Shown here: positions 25,592 to 33,269 of the stretch, one piece after another
How the letters are laid out: every line of letters starts with the position of its first letter
Position numbering within the stretch: the first letter of the stretch is position 1
NCBI GenBank assembly: GCA_022822905.1
Contig: JAJDYE010000036.1
Span: 19,090-83,089 of the forward strand
Origin: Acidimicrobiia bacterium
GTDB taxonomy: Bacteria > Actinomycetota > Acidimicrobiia > Acidimicrobiales > Bin134
DNA: 64,000 nt
Direction of reading: 5' to 3'
Translations under genes and position numbers: made by a program
Notes under the pieces: generated by a model
The model's input: only the letters and a program-made list of their open reading frames with translations
What the model was told of the DNA's origin: nothing
Database searches by the model: none

Positions 25592-25659
25592 GCGAGATTC
25601 TGTTTCCACTGTCCTTCGGCAGACCAGGCCTGGAGCGGGAGGAGAGCCAGGACAAATGA
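25588..25659 (+). CDS. 23-residue mini-ORF duplicating the DUF35 gene start
   Basis: It starts with an ATG overlapping the thiolase stop (ATGA) and ends in a TGA overlapping the DUF35 start codon (ATGA). Its first five codons, MSEIL, are base-for-base the same as those of the DUF35 gene 68 bp downstream, but the remainder is unrelated. It may be a relic of a local duplication/insertion or a short coupling peptide that carries ribosomes to the DUF35 gene. Confidence 0.45.
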   Translation: MSEILFPLSFGRPGLEREESQDK

Positions 25660-25670
25660 GCGAGATTCTG
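25588..25670 (+). repeat. 15-bp direct repeat flanking a 53-bp insert
   Basis: ATGAGCGAGATTCTG occurs at 25588-25602 and again at 25656-25670. The 53 bases between hold the 10-bp palindrome CCAGGCCTGG (25624-25633). The arrangement resembles a small insertion with target duplication, or a slipped duplication of the gene start. Confidence 0.75.
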
Positions 25671-26078
25671 CAACCCCAGTCGCCCGGCATCCCCCTGCCC
25701 GTGCCCACGATTTACTCCCAGCCCTACTGGGACGGCTGCCAGATCGGCGAGCTGCGCTTTCAGCGGTGCCAAGACTGCGGTGCCATCACCATGGACCCGG
25801 CCCCAGCCTGCTCCGCCTGCTTCTCGGAGAACCTCGAATGGGAGGTCAGCACCGGCCTCGGCGAGGTGTACTCCTGGACCACGGTGTGGCGCCCCCAAAC
25901 CCCCGCATTCACCGTCCCCTACGTGGCCGTGATCGTGACGCTGGACGAGGGGTTCTGGCTGTTGGCCAACATCATCAACTGCCCAGTCGACGCCGTCCAC
26001 GTCGGCATGCGGGTAAAGACCACGTTCGTGGAGTTGAGCGAGGAAATCACCCTGCCCTATTTCGAGCCGGCTGAGTAG
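25656..26078 (+). CDS. DUF35 OB-fold / rubredoxin-like zinc-ribbon protein
   Basis: A 140-residue acyl-CoA-associated protein. It has an N-terminal helix, a zinc ribbon with two CxxC knuckles (CQDCGA and CSACFS near residues 38-55), then an OB-fold ending FVELSEEITLPYFEPAE. DUF35 proteins bind and stabilise Ltp-type thiolases, contributing to the CoA-substrate channel in steroid side-chain aldolases. It follows the thiolase-like gene, separated only by the 68-bp duplicated start. An AGGAG-type site lies before the ATG at 25656. The last bases abut the convergent CDF transporter stop. Confidence 0.9.
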   Translation: MSEILQPQSPGIPLPVPTIYSQPYWDGCQIGELRFQRCQDCGAITMDPAPACSACFSENLEWEVSTGLGEVYSWTTVWRPQTPAFTVPYVAVIVTLDEGFWLLANIINCPVDAVHVGMRVKTTFVELSEEITLPYFEPAE

Positions 26079-26981
26079 CTAGCTGGAGGGCTCCAGGTAG
26101 ACGTGGGTGGCGGCGGGGACGGCGGCGCGCAGGCGCGCCTCTACCGCGGCTACGGCCGCGGGCATTTGGTCGCCGGATAAGTCATCGGCGAAGTCCACTT
26201 CGGCGGCCACCAGGAGTTCCTCGGGGCCGAGGTGCTGGGTGCGGATGTCCACCACCCTGTCGATTTCGGGCGAATCGTCCAACGCGGCCCGCAGACGGGC
26301 TCGGTCTTCTTCGGTGGCGCTCTCGCCGATCAGCAGGCTCTTCATCTCGATGGCCAACACGATGGCGATGATCCCCAGCAGCACACCGATGACCAGGGTG
26401 CCCACGCCGTCCCAGCGGGGCTCGCCGGTGACCTCGGCCAACACCACAGCGATCAGCGCGAACACCAAGCCGAACATGGCCCCGAGGTCTTCCAGCAGCA
26501 CCACGGGCAGCTCGGGAGTGCGGGAGCGGCGGATGAACGTGCCCCAGGAGAGCTTGCCCCGCACCTTGTTGGATTCCACGATGGCGGTGCGGAACGACAG
26601 CGACTCGACCACGATGCCGAAGATCAGAATGCCGATGGCCACCCAGAGCGACTCCAGCTCGTGGGGGTGGCGCACCTTCTCGATGCCCTCGTTGATGGCG
26701 AACAGCGCGCCCAGGGTGAACAGGATGATGGACACCACGAACGACCAGAAGTACCGCTCTCGCCCGTAGCCGAAGGGATGTCGGGGGGTGGGATCCCGCT
26801 TGGACAATCGACCGCCCAAGAGCAGCAGCGCCTGGTTGCCGGTGTCGGCGCACGAGTGGACTCCCTCGGCCAGCATGGAGGCCGACCGGGTCACGGCGAA
26901 TCCCACGAACTTGGCAATGGCGATGGCCAGGTTGGCGAAGAGCGCAGCCAATACTGCTTTGGTCCCACCTCCTGCGGCCAT
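26079..26981 (-). CDS. Cation diffusion facilitator family transporter
   Basis: A 300-residue inner-membrane metal-ion/proton antiporter. Six hydrophobic segments precede a cytoplasmic C-terminal domain. TM2 carries HSCAD (the HxxxD metal site) and TM5 has LEDLGAM in place of the second HxxxD, an arrangement seen in the SLC30A9-like clade. SKRDPTPRHPFGYGRERYFW is the clade's cytoplasmic loop. The ATG at 26981 is chosen because the protein then begins directly before the first TM segment. Zn, Mn or Fe could be the ion. It is an isolated minus-strand gene among catabolic genes. Confidence 0.88.
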   Translation of the reverse strand: MAAGGGTKAVLAALFANLAIAIAKFVGFAVTRSASMLAEGVHSCADTGNQALLLLGGRLSKRDPTPRHPFGYGRERYFWSFVVSIILFTLGALFAINEGIEKVRHPHELESLWVAIGILIFGIVVESLSFRTAIVESNKVRGKLSWGTFIRRSRTPELPVVLLEDLGAMFGLVFALIAVVLAEVTGEPRWDGVGTLVIGVLLGIIAIVLAIEMKSLLIGESATEEDRARLRAALDDSPEIDRVVDIRTQHLGPEELLVAAEVDFADDLSGDQMPAAVAAVEARLRAAVPAATHVYLEPSS

Positions 26982-27023
26982 GCCCCAATGGGTAGCACAC
27001 CGTCGGCGGGTAGTCTCAGTTGC

Positions 27024-27797
27024 ATGTTCAGCATTGGGATCGACGGGCCGGTAGCCCGGATCACCCTGGCCAACCCGCAGCGGCGCAACGCGCTGAGCCT
27101 GGAGCTGATGCAGCGCCTCACCGAAGCACTGCGCGAGCTGGGGGAGAAGACCGACGTTGGGGCGATTGTGATCGCCGCTGAGGGACCCGCGTTTTCCGCT
27201 GGTCACGACCTGTCGGAGATGGTGGACCGGGATCCCGAGTTCTACGACCAACTGTTCGAAGCCTGCACCGAGTTGATGGACGCGGTTCACGCCGTGCCCC
27301 AGCCGGTGATCGCCGAGGTGGACGGGGTGGCCACCGCCGCCGGGTGCCAATTGGTGGCGGCCTGCGACCTGGCCGTGGCCTCCACTGAGTCCACCTTTGC
27401 CACCCCCGGCGTGCGCATCGGCCTGTTCTGCTCCACTCCGATGGTGCCCATCTCCCGGGCCGTGGGACGCAAACGGTCCATGGAGATGCTGCTCACCGGC
27501 GAGCCCATCGACGCGGGCACTGCCGCGGAGTGGGGTTTGGTGAATCGGGTAGTGCCCCCCGAACAACTTCGGGCTGAGGTCGACAAGCTGGCCGCCCAGA
27601 TCACCCGTTTCAGCGACGAAACCATCGCCATCGGCAAACAGGCCTTCTACCGCCAGCTCGACTGCGGCGAGCCCGAGGCTTACGACTTAACCCGGGAGGT
27701 CATGGCAGCCAACGCCGCCACCGACGACGCCCAAGAGGGCATCGACGCGTTTCTGACCAAGCGCTCCCCATCGTGGTCGGGTCGCCAAGGGAGCTAA
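27024..27797 (+). CDS. Enoyl-CoA hydratase family protein, ECHDC3-like
   Basis: A 257-residue crotonase-fold protein starting at the ATG at 27024. SAGHDLSEM forms the first oxyanion loop near residue 60. AAGCQLVAACDLAVAS and FATPGVRIGLFCSTP replace both catalytic Glu positions (Gln and Gly), exactly the pattern of the ECHDC3 subgroup. Ordinary hydratase activity is therefore doubtful. A MaoC gene follows 10 bp downstream on the same strand and can supply the hydratase function. The role of this subgroup is poorly defined; an acyl-CoA hydrolase or binding role is possible. Confidence 0.87.
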   Translation: MFSIGIDGPVARITLANPQRRNALSLELMQRLTEALRELGEKTDVGAIVIAAEGPAFSAGHDLSEMVDRDPEFYDQLFEACTELMDAVHAVPQPVIAEVDGVATAAGCQLVAACDLAVASTESTFATPGVRIGLFCSTPMVPISRAVGRKRSMEMLLTGEPIDAGTAAEWGLVNRVVPPEQLRAEVDKLAAQITRFSDETIAIGKQAFYRQLDCGEPEAYDLTREVMAANAATDDAQEGIDAFLTKRSPSWSGRQGS

Positions 27798-27807
27798 CTT
27801 CCCCCCA

Positions 27808-28266
27808 ATGGGAACCGTTTTTGCCACTGTCGATGATCTGCCCGCCGCGGTCGGCCAGCACTTGGGGTGGAGCGACTGGATGGAGATCACCCAAGAGCGG
27901 GTGAACCAGTTCGCCGACGCCACCGGCGACCACCAGTGGATCCACATCGACCCCGAGCGGGCTGCCGCCGAGAGCCCGTACGGCGCCACCATCGCCCACG
28001 GCTACCTCACACTCTCGCTCACCAACATGTTCCTACCCAGCCTGATCACCGTGGAGCAGATCTCCATGGGCATCAACTACGGCGTCAACAAGGTGCGGTT
28101 CCCCGCCCCCGTCCCGGTGGGCTCGCGTGTCCGGGTAGGCGCCGAGCTCAGCTCGGTGGACGAGATCACCGGCGGTGTGCAAGCCGTCATCACCATCACC
28201 GTGGAAGTCGAGGGCAGCCCCAAACCAGCCTGCGTAGTGGAGAGCCTCACCCGCTACATGCGCTGA
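27808..28266 (+). CDS. MaoC family dehydratase
   Basis: A 152-residue single hot-dog (R)-specific enoyl-CoA hydratase-like protein. The Asp/His pair is in ATGDHQWIHIDP, followed by YGATIAHGYLTLSL, the substrate-loop signature of this family, and GVNKVRFPAPVPVGSRVR. It begins 10 bp after the ECHDC3-like gene, indicating one operon. It likely hydrates 2-enoyl-CoA intermediates, probably as a homodimer; the natural substrate is not visible. Confidence 0.9.
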   Translation: MGTVFATVDDLPAAVGQHLGWSDWMEITQERVNQFADATGDHQWIHIDPERAAAESPYGATIAHGYLTLSLTNMFLPSLITVEQISMGINYGVNKVRFPAPVPVGSRVRVGAELSSVDEITGGVQAVITITVEVEGSPKPACVVESLTRYMR

Positions 28267-28303
28267 GCCCGGTTGCGACGAGGGCCGGTAGAGTTAGCGG
28301 GCG

Positions 28304-29245
28304 ATGGCGAAGCGTAAGCGGTCGCGGACTGCGACGTTGGAGCGGGTGCCGATTTCGGATCCTCCGGTGCGGCCGGGTCTGGTCGGGCCGCGGCGGCGGG
28401 TACCTAGGGAGATTGAGCGACCTCCGTATGCCCGTACGGGAGAGCCGGGGGCTGCGACTTCGTCTGCGGTGCGCAGTTCCGAAGAGATCGAAGCCATGCG
28501 CAAGGCCGGACAGATGGCTGCCGAGGTGCTGCTGTTCGCTGGGAAGCTGGTGGTCCCAGGGGTGACCACCGACAGCATCGACGCCGAGGTTCACGACGAG
28601 ATCGTGCGCCGGGGGGCCTATCCCAGCCCGCTCAACTACCGGGGCTATCCCAAGTCGGTGTGTACGTCGATCAACGAGGTCATCTGCCACGGCATTCCCG
28701 ATAGCCGAGCGCTGGCCGACGGCGACATCGTCAACATCGACGTCACCGTGTTCCTCGACGGTGTCCACGGTGACACTTCGGTGACATTCGAGGTCGGCGA
28801 GGTGGACGACCACTCCCGCTTGCTGGTTCGGGAGACCCGGGCCGCCATGTACCTGGGCATCGGCGCGGTTCGGAACGGAGCGGCGGTAAACGCCATCGGC
28901 CGGGCCATCGAAACCCATGCCCGCGCCCATCGACTTGGCGTGGTGAGGGAGTTCATCGGCCACGGAGTGGGCACCGAGTTCCACTCCGGGTTGCAGATCC
29001 CCCACTACTACGAACGCAGTCACAGCACACCGCTGGAAACCGGGATGACTTTCACCATCGAGCCGATGCTCACGCTGGGTTCTCCCGACCTCTACCTGTG
29101 GGACGACCAGTGGACCGCGGTTACTGCCGACCAGCGGCGCAGCGCCCAGTTCGAGCACACCCTGTTGTGCCACGACGATGAGGCGGAGATCCTTACTCGC
29201 ACACTCGCCGGAGAGGGTGCCGCCGAGGTTTACGCCAAAGAGTGA
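28304..29245 (+). CDS. map: Methionine aminopeptidase, type Ic
   Basis: A 313-residue metalloprotease that removes the initiator Met from nascent proteins. The pita-bread core has the five metal ligands: NIDVTVFLDGVHGDTS (two Asp), GHGVG (His), TIEPM (Glu) and QFEHT (Glu). An N-terminal extension of about 60 residues is rich in Arg/Pro (PVRPGLVGPRRRVPREIERP), as in actinobacterial MetAP1c, where it is thought to approach the ribosomal exit. The ATG at 28304 starts the extension (AKRKRSRTATLERV). The gene appears to be transcribed alone or read through from the MaoC operon 37 bp upstream. Confidence 0.95.
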   Translation: MAKRKRSRTATLERVPISDPPVRPGLVGPRRRVPREIERPPYARTGEPGAATSSAVRSSEEIEAMRKAGQMAAEVLLFAGKLVVPGVTTDSIDAEVHDEIVRRGAYPSPLNYRGYPKSVCTSINEVICHGIPDSRALADGDIVNIDVTVFLDGVHGDTSVTFEVGEVDDHSRLLVRETRAAMYLGIGAVRNGAAVNAIGRAIETHARAHRLGVVREFIGHGVGTEFHSGLQIPHYYERSHSTPLETGMTFTIEPMLTLGSPDLYLWDDQWTAVTADQRRSAQFEHTLLCHDDEAEILTRTLAGEGAAEVYAKE

Positions 29246-29293
29246 TCCCTCTCGGCATTCGCCGAGCGCGGATGTTCTTGCCAAGATGGGGCC

Positions 29294-29722
29294 ATGGCAC
29301 ATCCCGTTGAAGACATCCTGGCCATCCAGAAGCTGGCCGCCGACTACAACCACCTGATCGACAGCGGCTCAGCCGAGGCTTGGGCCCAGCTGTTCGTACC
29401 CGATGGCACGCTGGAGTTCGGTATGCCCGAAGGGGTGAAGGGACACGAGGACTTGGTCGCTTTCGCGGCGTCGATCAACCCGGCCACCCGCCATGTGATC
29501 AGCAATCTGTCCATCGAAGGCGAAGGCGACGAGGCGGTGGCCAACGTGTACTTGGAGGTGTACTACACCGCTCCTCCCGGCCAGCCGCGAGAACTGATCA
29601 TCACTGGGGTGTACCGCGACGTGTTGCGCAAAGAGGATGGGCGGTGGCGCTACGTGTCCCGCCAGATGACGCCCGATTTGGGCGACTGGGCCCCCGCTCC
29701 CGACACCGTGGCCGGGCTCTAA
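29294..29722 (+). CDS. SnoaL-like (NTF2-fold) protein
   Basis: A 142-residue cone-shaped NTF2-like domain protein. The opening DILAIQKLAADYNHLIDSG, the WAQLFVPDGTLEF strand and the closing GRWRYVSRQMTPD are typical of SnoaL_4-type proteins, which include hydroxysteroid isomerases and small cyclases. No specific catalytic residues can be assigned. Its stop overlaps that of the convergent DegV gene by 4 bp. A related protein of 165 residues lies at 34383-34880. Confidence 0.82.
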   Translation: MAHPVEDILAIQKLAADYNHLIDSGSAEAWAQLFVPDGTLEFGMPEGVKGHEDLVAFAASINPATRHVISNLSIEGEGDEAVANVYLEVYYTAPPGQPRELIITGVYRDVLRKEDGRWRYVSRQMTPDLGDWAPAPDTVAGL

Positions 29723-30543
29723 TCCCAGTACCAGGCCAAGCCGCGCACGCCGGTGCCGGAGTTGATCATCATCGCCTGGCCGAATTGGCTGATGAAGGCG
29801 TCAGCGGGCTGCACTTCGGCGGTGACGGCATCGAGCAACTCCACGGCCCGCTCGGGAACCTCGGCGTGAAGGCTGACCAAGTGAAGTTCGCCATTGCCGT
29901 CGGCAGGCCGGGTGCGCCGCCAGAGGCCCAGAATGCGCTGGTGGGCGGCCTCATCGCTGAGCGCGGGGCGAAGGCGGCCTATGGCTCCATCTTGTATGTC
30001 GAACATAGGGCGCAGCCCGAGCAGGTTTCCGGCTCGGCCCGCCAAACCCGGTACCCGACCGCTGCGGATCAGCTGATCGAGGTTCGCCAGAGCCCCCACG
30101 AGCGTCATCCGCTTGGCGACATCCTCGGCCCTTGCCACCACCTCGTCCAGCGTCGCACCCGCTCGGGCGGCCCGGGCCGCGGCCACCGCTACCAGCGCCT
30201 GACCGCCGGCGGCAGTTCGGCTGTCTACCACTGCCACCGGACCGGCTGCGCTCTTGGAGGCCAGAACCGCTGATTGATTGGTGATGCTCAGGGTGGACGT
30301 CACCGTCACAACCACGACACCGTCGCCCTGGTCTTGACCGGCGATCGCCTGAACGAAGGCGCCCGGCGACGGGCCCGATGACGAGTGGGTCTTGGCGGCC
30401 AGGATCTCCGCAGTGTCAAGCTCGCCGTCGGCCACCGTTCGGCCGTCCACGGTGATCATGAGCGGGACCACTGCGATGTCCCAGGCCGCCCGCACCTCAT
30501 CTGGGAGCGCCGCGGTGCTGTCGGTGACGATGCCGACGGTCAC
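29719..30543 (-). CDS. DegV family fatty-acid-binding protein
   Basis: A 274-residue DegV/FakB-type protein. It begins MTVGIVTDSTAALPDEV, the strand that contacts the fatty-acid carboxylate. VTVTSTLSITNQSA and VVDSRTAAGGQALV mark the rest of the binding pocket. FakB-type proteins present fatty acids to a FakA kinase for phosphorylation; no fakA is in the window. The GTG at 30543 is chosen because it overlaps the MFS gene stop (GTGA), implying coupled translation. A PlsY-like gene lies two genes upstream on the same strand, consistent with phospholipid synthesis from exogenous fatty acids. Confidence 0.88.
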   Translation of the reverse strand: MTVGIVTDSTAALPDEVRAAWDIAVVPLMITVDGRTVADGELDTAEILAAKTHSSSGPSPGAFVQAIAGQDQGDGVVVVTVTSTLSITNQSAVLASKSAAGPVAVVDSRTAAGGQALVAVAAARAARAGATLDEVVARAEDVAKRMTLVGALANLDQLIRSGRVPGLAGRAGNLLGLRPMFDIQDGAIGRLRPALSDEAAHQRILGLWRRTRPADGNGELHLVSLHAEVPERAVELLDAVTAEVQPADAFISQFGQAMMINSGTGVRGLAWYWD

Positions 30544-31802
30544 TCGCGGGCCTTTTCGACATCGACGTCGAGAATCGGCCGGACGGTGGCGGCCGAGGCC
30601 AGCACCAGCAGGCCCGATGCCAGCAGCACCGACCGGGTGCCGGGCAGCCCGGCCCCGTTCAGCCCGTCGCCGATGGCTCCCGCCCCCAGCGCGGCCGCTC
30701 CCAGCCCGATGCGGATCACCACGTGGAAGGCGGAGAAAGCCAGCACCCGTTCCTCTTCGCGGGGAATCTGGGCTTGGAGCGCGCTCATCCCCGACGTCAG
30801 GGCCACGGTGGCCCCGGCCCCGAACCCGGCGGCGCCGAGGAAGGTCAGCCACACCGTCGGGCTCTGGCTCATCAGTGCCACCAACGCCCCCATAGCCAGC
30901 GCTCCCCTTCGGGTGAGGACCAGCAAATCCACGTGGCGAGACCTATGGGTGAGCGCCAGGCCAATGCCCGCTCCCGCGCCGAACAGCACGATGAGCACGC
31001 CATATTCGATGTCGGACGCCTCCAACTCCTCTTGCACCAGCTTGATGCCCAGCGAGAACAGGGCTCCCAGCCCAACGGCGGCGGCAGCGGTGGCGGGTAA
31101 AACCCTGCGCACCAGCGGCACCGACCAGGCATCGCGCAGCCGACTGGGGGAAATGGATATTTCGCTGTCAGAGATAGCGGCGCGGTCCGGGATTGCCTGA
31201 GGGGAGGGTTCCCGACTCTGAAGTCCACCGAGGGCTCGGGCGATGAATAAGGCGGAAACACCGAAGGTGAGCGCGTCGATCCAGAAGACGAGGGCGTAGG
31301 GGTGCGATCCCAGCCAGCCATCGTCGAGCGGAAGCGCGGCGAACGCGGCGAACAGGCCCGCGCCAATCGGGATGTTGCCGTACGACGATCCCATCATGGC
31401 GGCGTTGGCCAGCGGCAGGTCGGACTCGTCCACCAGATCGGGGACGGAGGAGTCTCGAGAGGCCAGGAACACCACGCTGGGGGCCTCCAGTGCGAACGCC
31501 CACAAGTACACCCACCACAGCTCTTGCACAAAGGGGACCACCGCGATCATCCCGGCTCGCAGCAGATCCATGGTGATCATGGTCCGCCGCCGATCCCACC
31601 GGTTCACCAGCTTGGCGGCCAGCGTCCCGCCCAGGGCCGCGGGAATGAGCCGGAAGGCGAGAATGCCGCCCACCGCGGCGGCAGAATCGCTCAAGTGGTC
31701 TACCAGCGCCATGAGGGCGAAGGTGCCCATCCAGTCGCCCAGCGCGGACGCACCCTGTCCGACGAGAAGACGACGAAAGCCGACCTGGGTGCGAAGGCTC
31801 AA
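30540..31802 (-). CDS. MFS transporter
   Basis: A 420-residue major facilitator with about 12 hydrophobic segments. The loop 2-3 motif appears as NRWDRRRTMITMDLLRAG, typical of the MFS_3-like (enterobactin-exporter-like) group. The start is a TTG at 31802 (SLRTQVGFRRLLVGQG), with the first TM directly after it. Its stop overlaps the DegV start by 4 bp, and the PlsY-like gene ends 37 bp upstream. The cargo is unknown. Confidence 0.85.
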   Translation of the reverse strand: MSLRTQVGFRRLLVGQGASALGDWMGTFALMALVDHLSDSAAAVGGILAFRLIPAALGGTLAAKLVNRWDRRRTMITMDLLRAGMIAVVPFVQELWWVYLWAFALEAPSVVFLASRDSSVPDLVDESDLPLANAAMMGSSYGNIPIGAGLFAAFAALPLDDGWLGSHPYALVFWIDALTFGVSALFIARALGGLQSREPSPQAIPDRAAISDSEISISPSRLRDAWSVPLVRRVLPATAAAAVGLGALFSLGIKLVQEELEASDIEYGVLIVLFGAGAGIGLALTHRSRHVDLLVLTRRGALAMGALVALMSQSPTVWLTFLGAAGFGAGATVALTSGMSALQAQIPREEERVLAFSAFHVVIRIGLGAAALGAGAIGDGLNGAGLPGTRSVLLASGLLVLASAATVRPILDVDVEKARE

Positions 31803-31839
31803 GGTTCTCGGGTCAGTAGACCGGCGAGGACTACAAGAA

Positions 31840-32469
31840 TCAAGGGTTGGTGGGGGTAGCTCCGACCCAGCTGTCGTTGTCGAAAACCAGTCGGTGGGCG
31901 GCGGCCTTCAGGCGATTGGGGGCTGGCAGCGGATCATTTCCCAGAACGCGCTTAATCAATATGGGGATGATGATCACGGTGGTGGCGATGGCGGCTTGGC
32001 CGTCGGCCACCAGGAGCATGAATGGGGGCAGAGCGGGCATGGTGATGAACACCACCAGCCCGGTATGGCGCAAGATGCGGCCCAGGGCTAGCCCGCCGAG
32101 CAAGAACAGGGCCGCGGGCCAGGCGATTACCGCGAACGCCCCCAATGCCGGTGAGAGCCCTCGGCCGCCTGCACCGTTGAGGAACATCGACCAGTTGTGG
32201 CCGATGACCGACACAGCTCCCGCGAATGCCATCAGGAGCCAGCGGTCTCCGGCCAAGAACGGCCCTAAAGCACCCTTTCCCACGTCGAGCAGCCCACCCA
32301 CTACCAAGGGGATGAATCCAGTGACTCGGTAGAGGCCGGTGCCCGACACCGTGCCGGTACCCACTTCGCGCAGATCCGTCCTGGCCAGCGATTGGGCAAT
32401 CATGTAGGAGAAGGGAACCGCACCGGCCGCAAAGGCCACGATGAGCACCAGCGTCCCCCACATCATCAT
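31840..32469 (-). CDS. PlsY-like glycerol-3-phosphate acyltransferase family membrane protein
   Basis: A polytopic membrane protein of about 209 residues resembling PlsY, which acylates glycerol-3-phosphate from acyl-phosphate. AGAVPFSYMIAQ matches the GSIPFxYxIx motif, REVGTGTVSGTGLYRV the R-x-x-GSGN-x-G-x-TN-x-x-R motif, and GHNWSMFLNGAGGRGLSP the GHxFPxFLxFxGGKGVAT motif. Several consensus residues are changed (K to R, N to T), so activity may differ. The start is taken at the ATG triplet at 32469; a GTG at 32505 would add 12 residues. It is the first gene of the PlsY-MFS-DegV operon. Confidence 0.72.
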   Translation of the reverse strand: MMMWGTLVLIVAFAAGAVPFSYMIAQSLARTDLREVGTGTVSGTGLYRVTGFIPLVVGGLLDVGKGALGPFLAGDRWLLMAFAGAVSVIGHNWSMFLNGAGGRGLSPALGAFAVIAWPAALFLLGGLALGRILRHTGLVVFITMPALPPFMLLVADGQAAIATTVIIIPILIKRVLGNDPLPAPNRLKAAAHRLVFDNDSWVGATPTNP

Positions 32470-32570
32470 TAGAGATTCTGCCCCATGCCAGGGCTGCTTT
32501 GCCACAGGTTGGGCAAGAAGGTTCCCTTTAGGCCCGACGATGTAGTTGGGCGTGGCAATATGGGGCCGAG

Positions 32571-33233
32571 ATGAGTTCCGGTGAACGAACCCGCTTGTTG
32601 TTGATCCGCCACGGCGAATCGGAGGTAACCGTCAAGCAGATCATCGGCGGCGATCTGGCCTGCACGGGTTTGTCGCCGCTGGGTCGCCGTCAGGCCGAAG
32701 CCCTCGGAGAGCGGTACATGCAGGGCTATGAGCCCAAAGTGGATGCACTGTGGGCGAGCACGCTGCCCCGGGCAATCGAGACGGCCGATCTGCTGTCTCC
32801 ATCGCTGGGCGACTTGAAGGTGCATACCCATCCCGACCTGGTGGAACGCCGTCCCGGTGAGGCCGACGGCGTGGGCTATCAGGAGTTCGGCTCCCTATTT
32901 GAGTGGACCGGCGATTTCCACCCCCACTTGCCCTTGGCACCCGGCGGGGAGAGCCTGGCCGCATTCTCCTACCGCACCGGCCAAGCGCTCTATGAGCTGG
33001 TAGAGGGCTATCCCGGTACCACCATGATGGTGGTGTGCCACGGCGGGGTCATCGATATCGCCATGCGGCTGTTTATGGGCCTGGGGATGAATACGCAGTT
33101 CGTCCTATGGACCCTCAACACTTCCATCACCGAGTTTGTGACCACCGACGAGCCCGGCGTGTGGCGGCTGGTGCGATACAACGACGCCGCCCATCTGGAC
33201 GGACTGCCACCCCGCACCGAGCCGGCCGAGTAG
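32571..33233 (+). CDS. Histidine phosphatase family protein (phosphoglycerate-mutase-like)
   Basis: A 220-residue member of the RHG phosphatase branch. LLLIRHGESE carries the phospho-accepting His near residue 14, STLPRAIETA the second Arg, and VVCHGGVIDIAMR the second His near residue 160. It acts on phosphomonoesters; the specific substrate cannot be assigned. The gene is divergent from the PlsY-like operon and converges on selD, with a stem-loop between them. Confidence 0.9.
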   Translation: MSSGERTRLLLIRHGESEVTVKQIIGGDLACTGLSPLGRRQAEALGERYMQGYEPKVDALWASTLPRAIETADLLSPSLGDLKVHTHPDLVERRPGEADGVGYQEFGSLFEWTGDFHPHLPLAPGGESLAAFSYRTGQALYELVEGYPGTTMMVVCHGGVIDIAMRLFMGLGMNTQFVLWTLNTSITEFVTTDEPGVWRLVRYNDAAHLDGLPPRTEPAE

Positions 33234-33259
33234 CCCGACGGCAACCGTTGGCTCGGGCT
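33232..33259. terminator. Bidirectional terminator-like hairpin between convergent genes
   Basis: AGCCCGA (33232-33238) pairs perfectly with TCGGGCT (33253-33259). The loop contains a second small inverted repeat (CAAC/GTTG). It sits between the converging phosphatase and selD genes. There is no T-run, as is common in high-GC actinobacterial terminators. Confidence 0.5.
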
Positions 33260-33269
33260 TACTGGCCAG

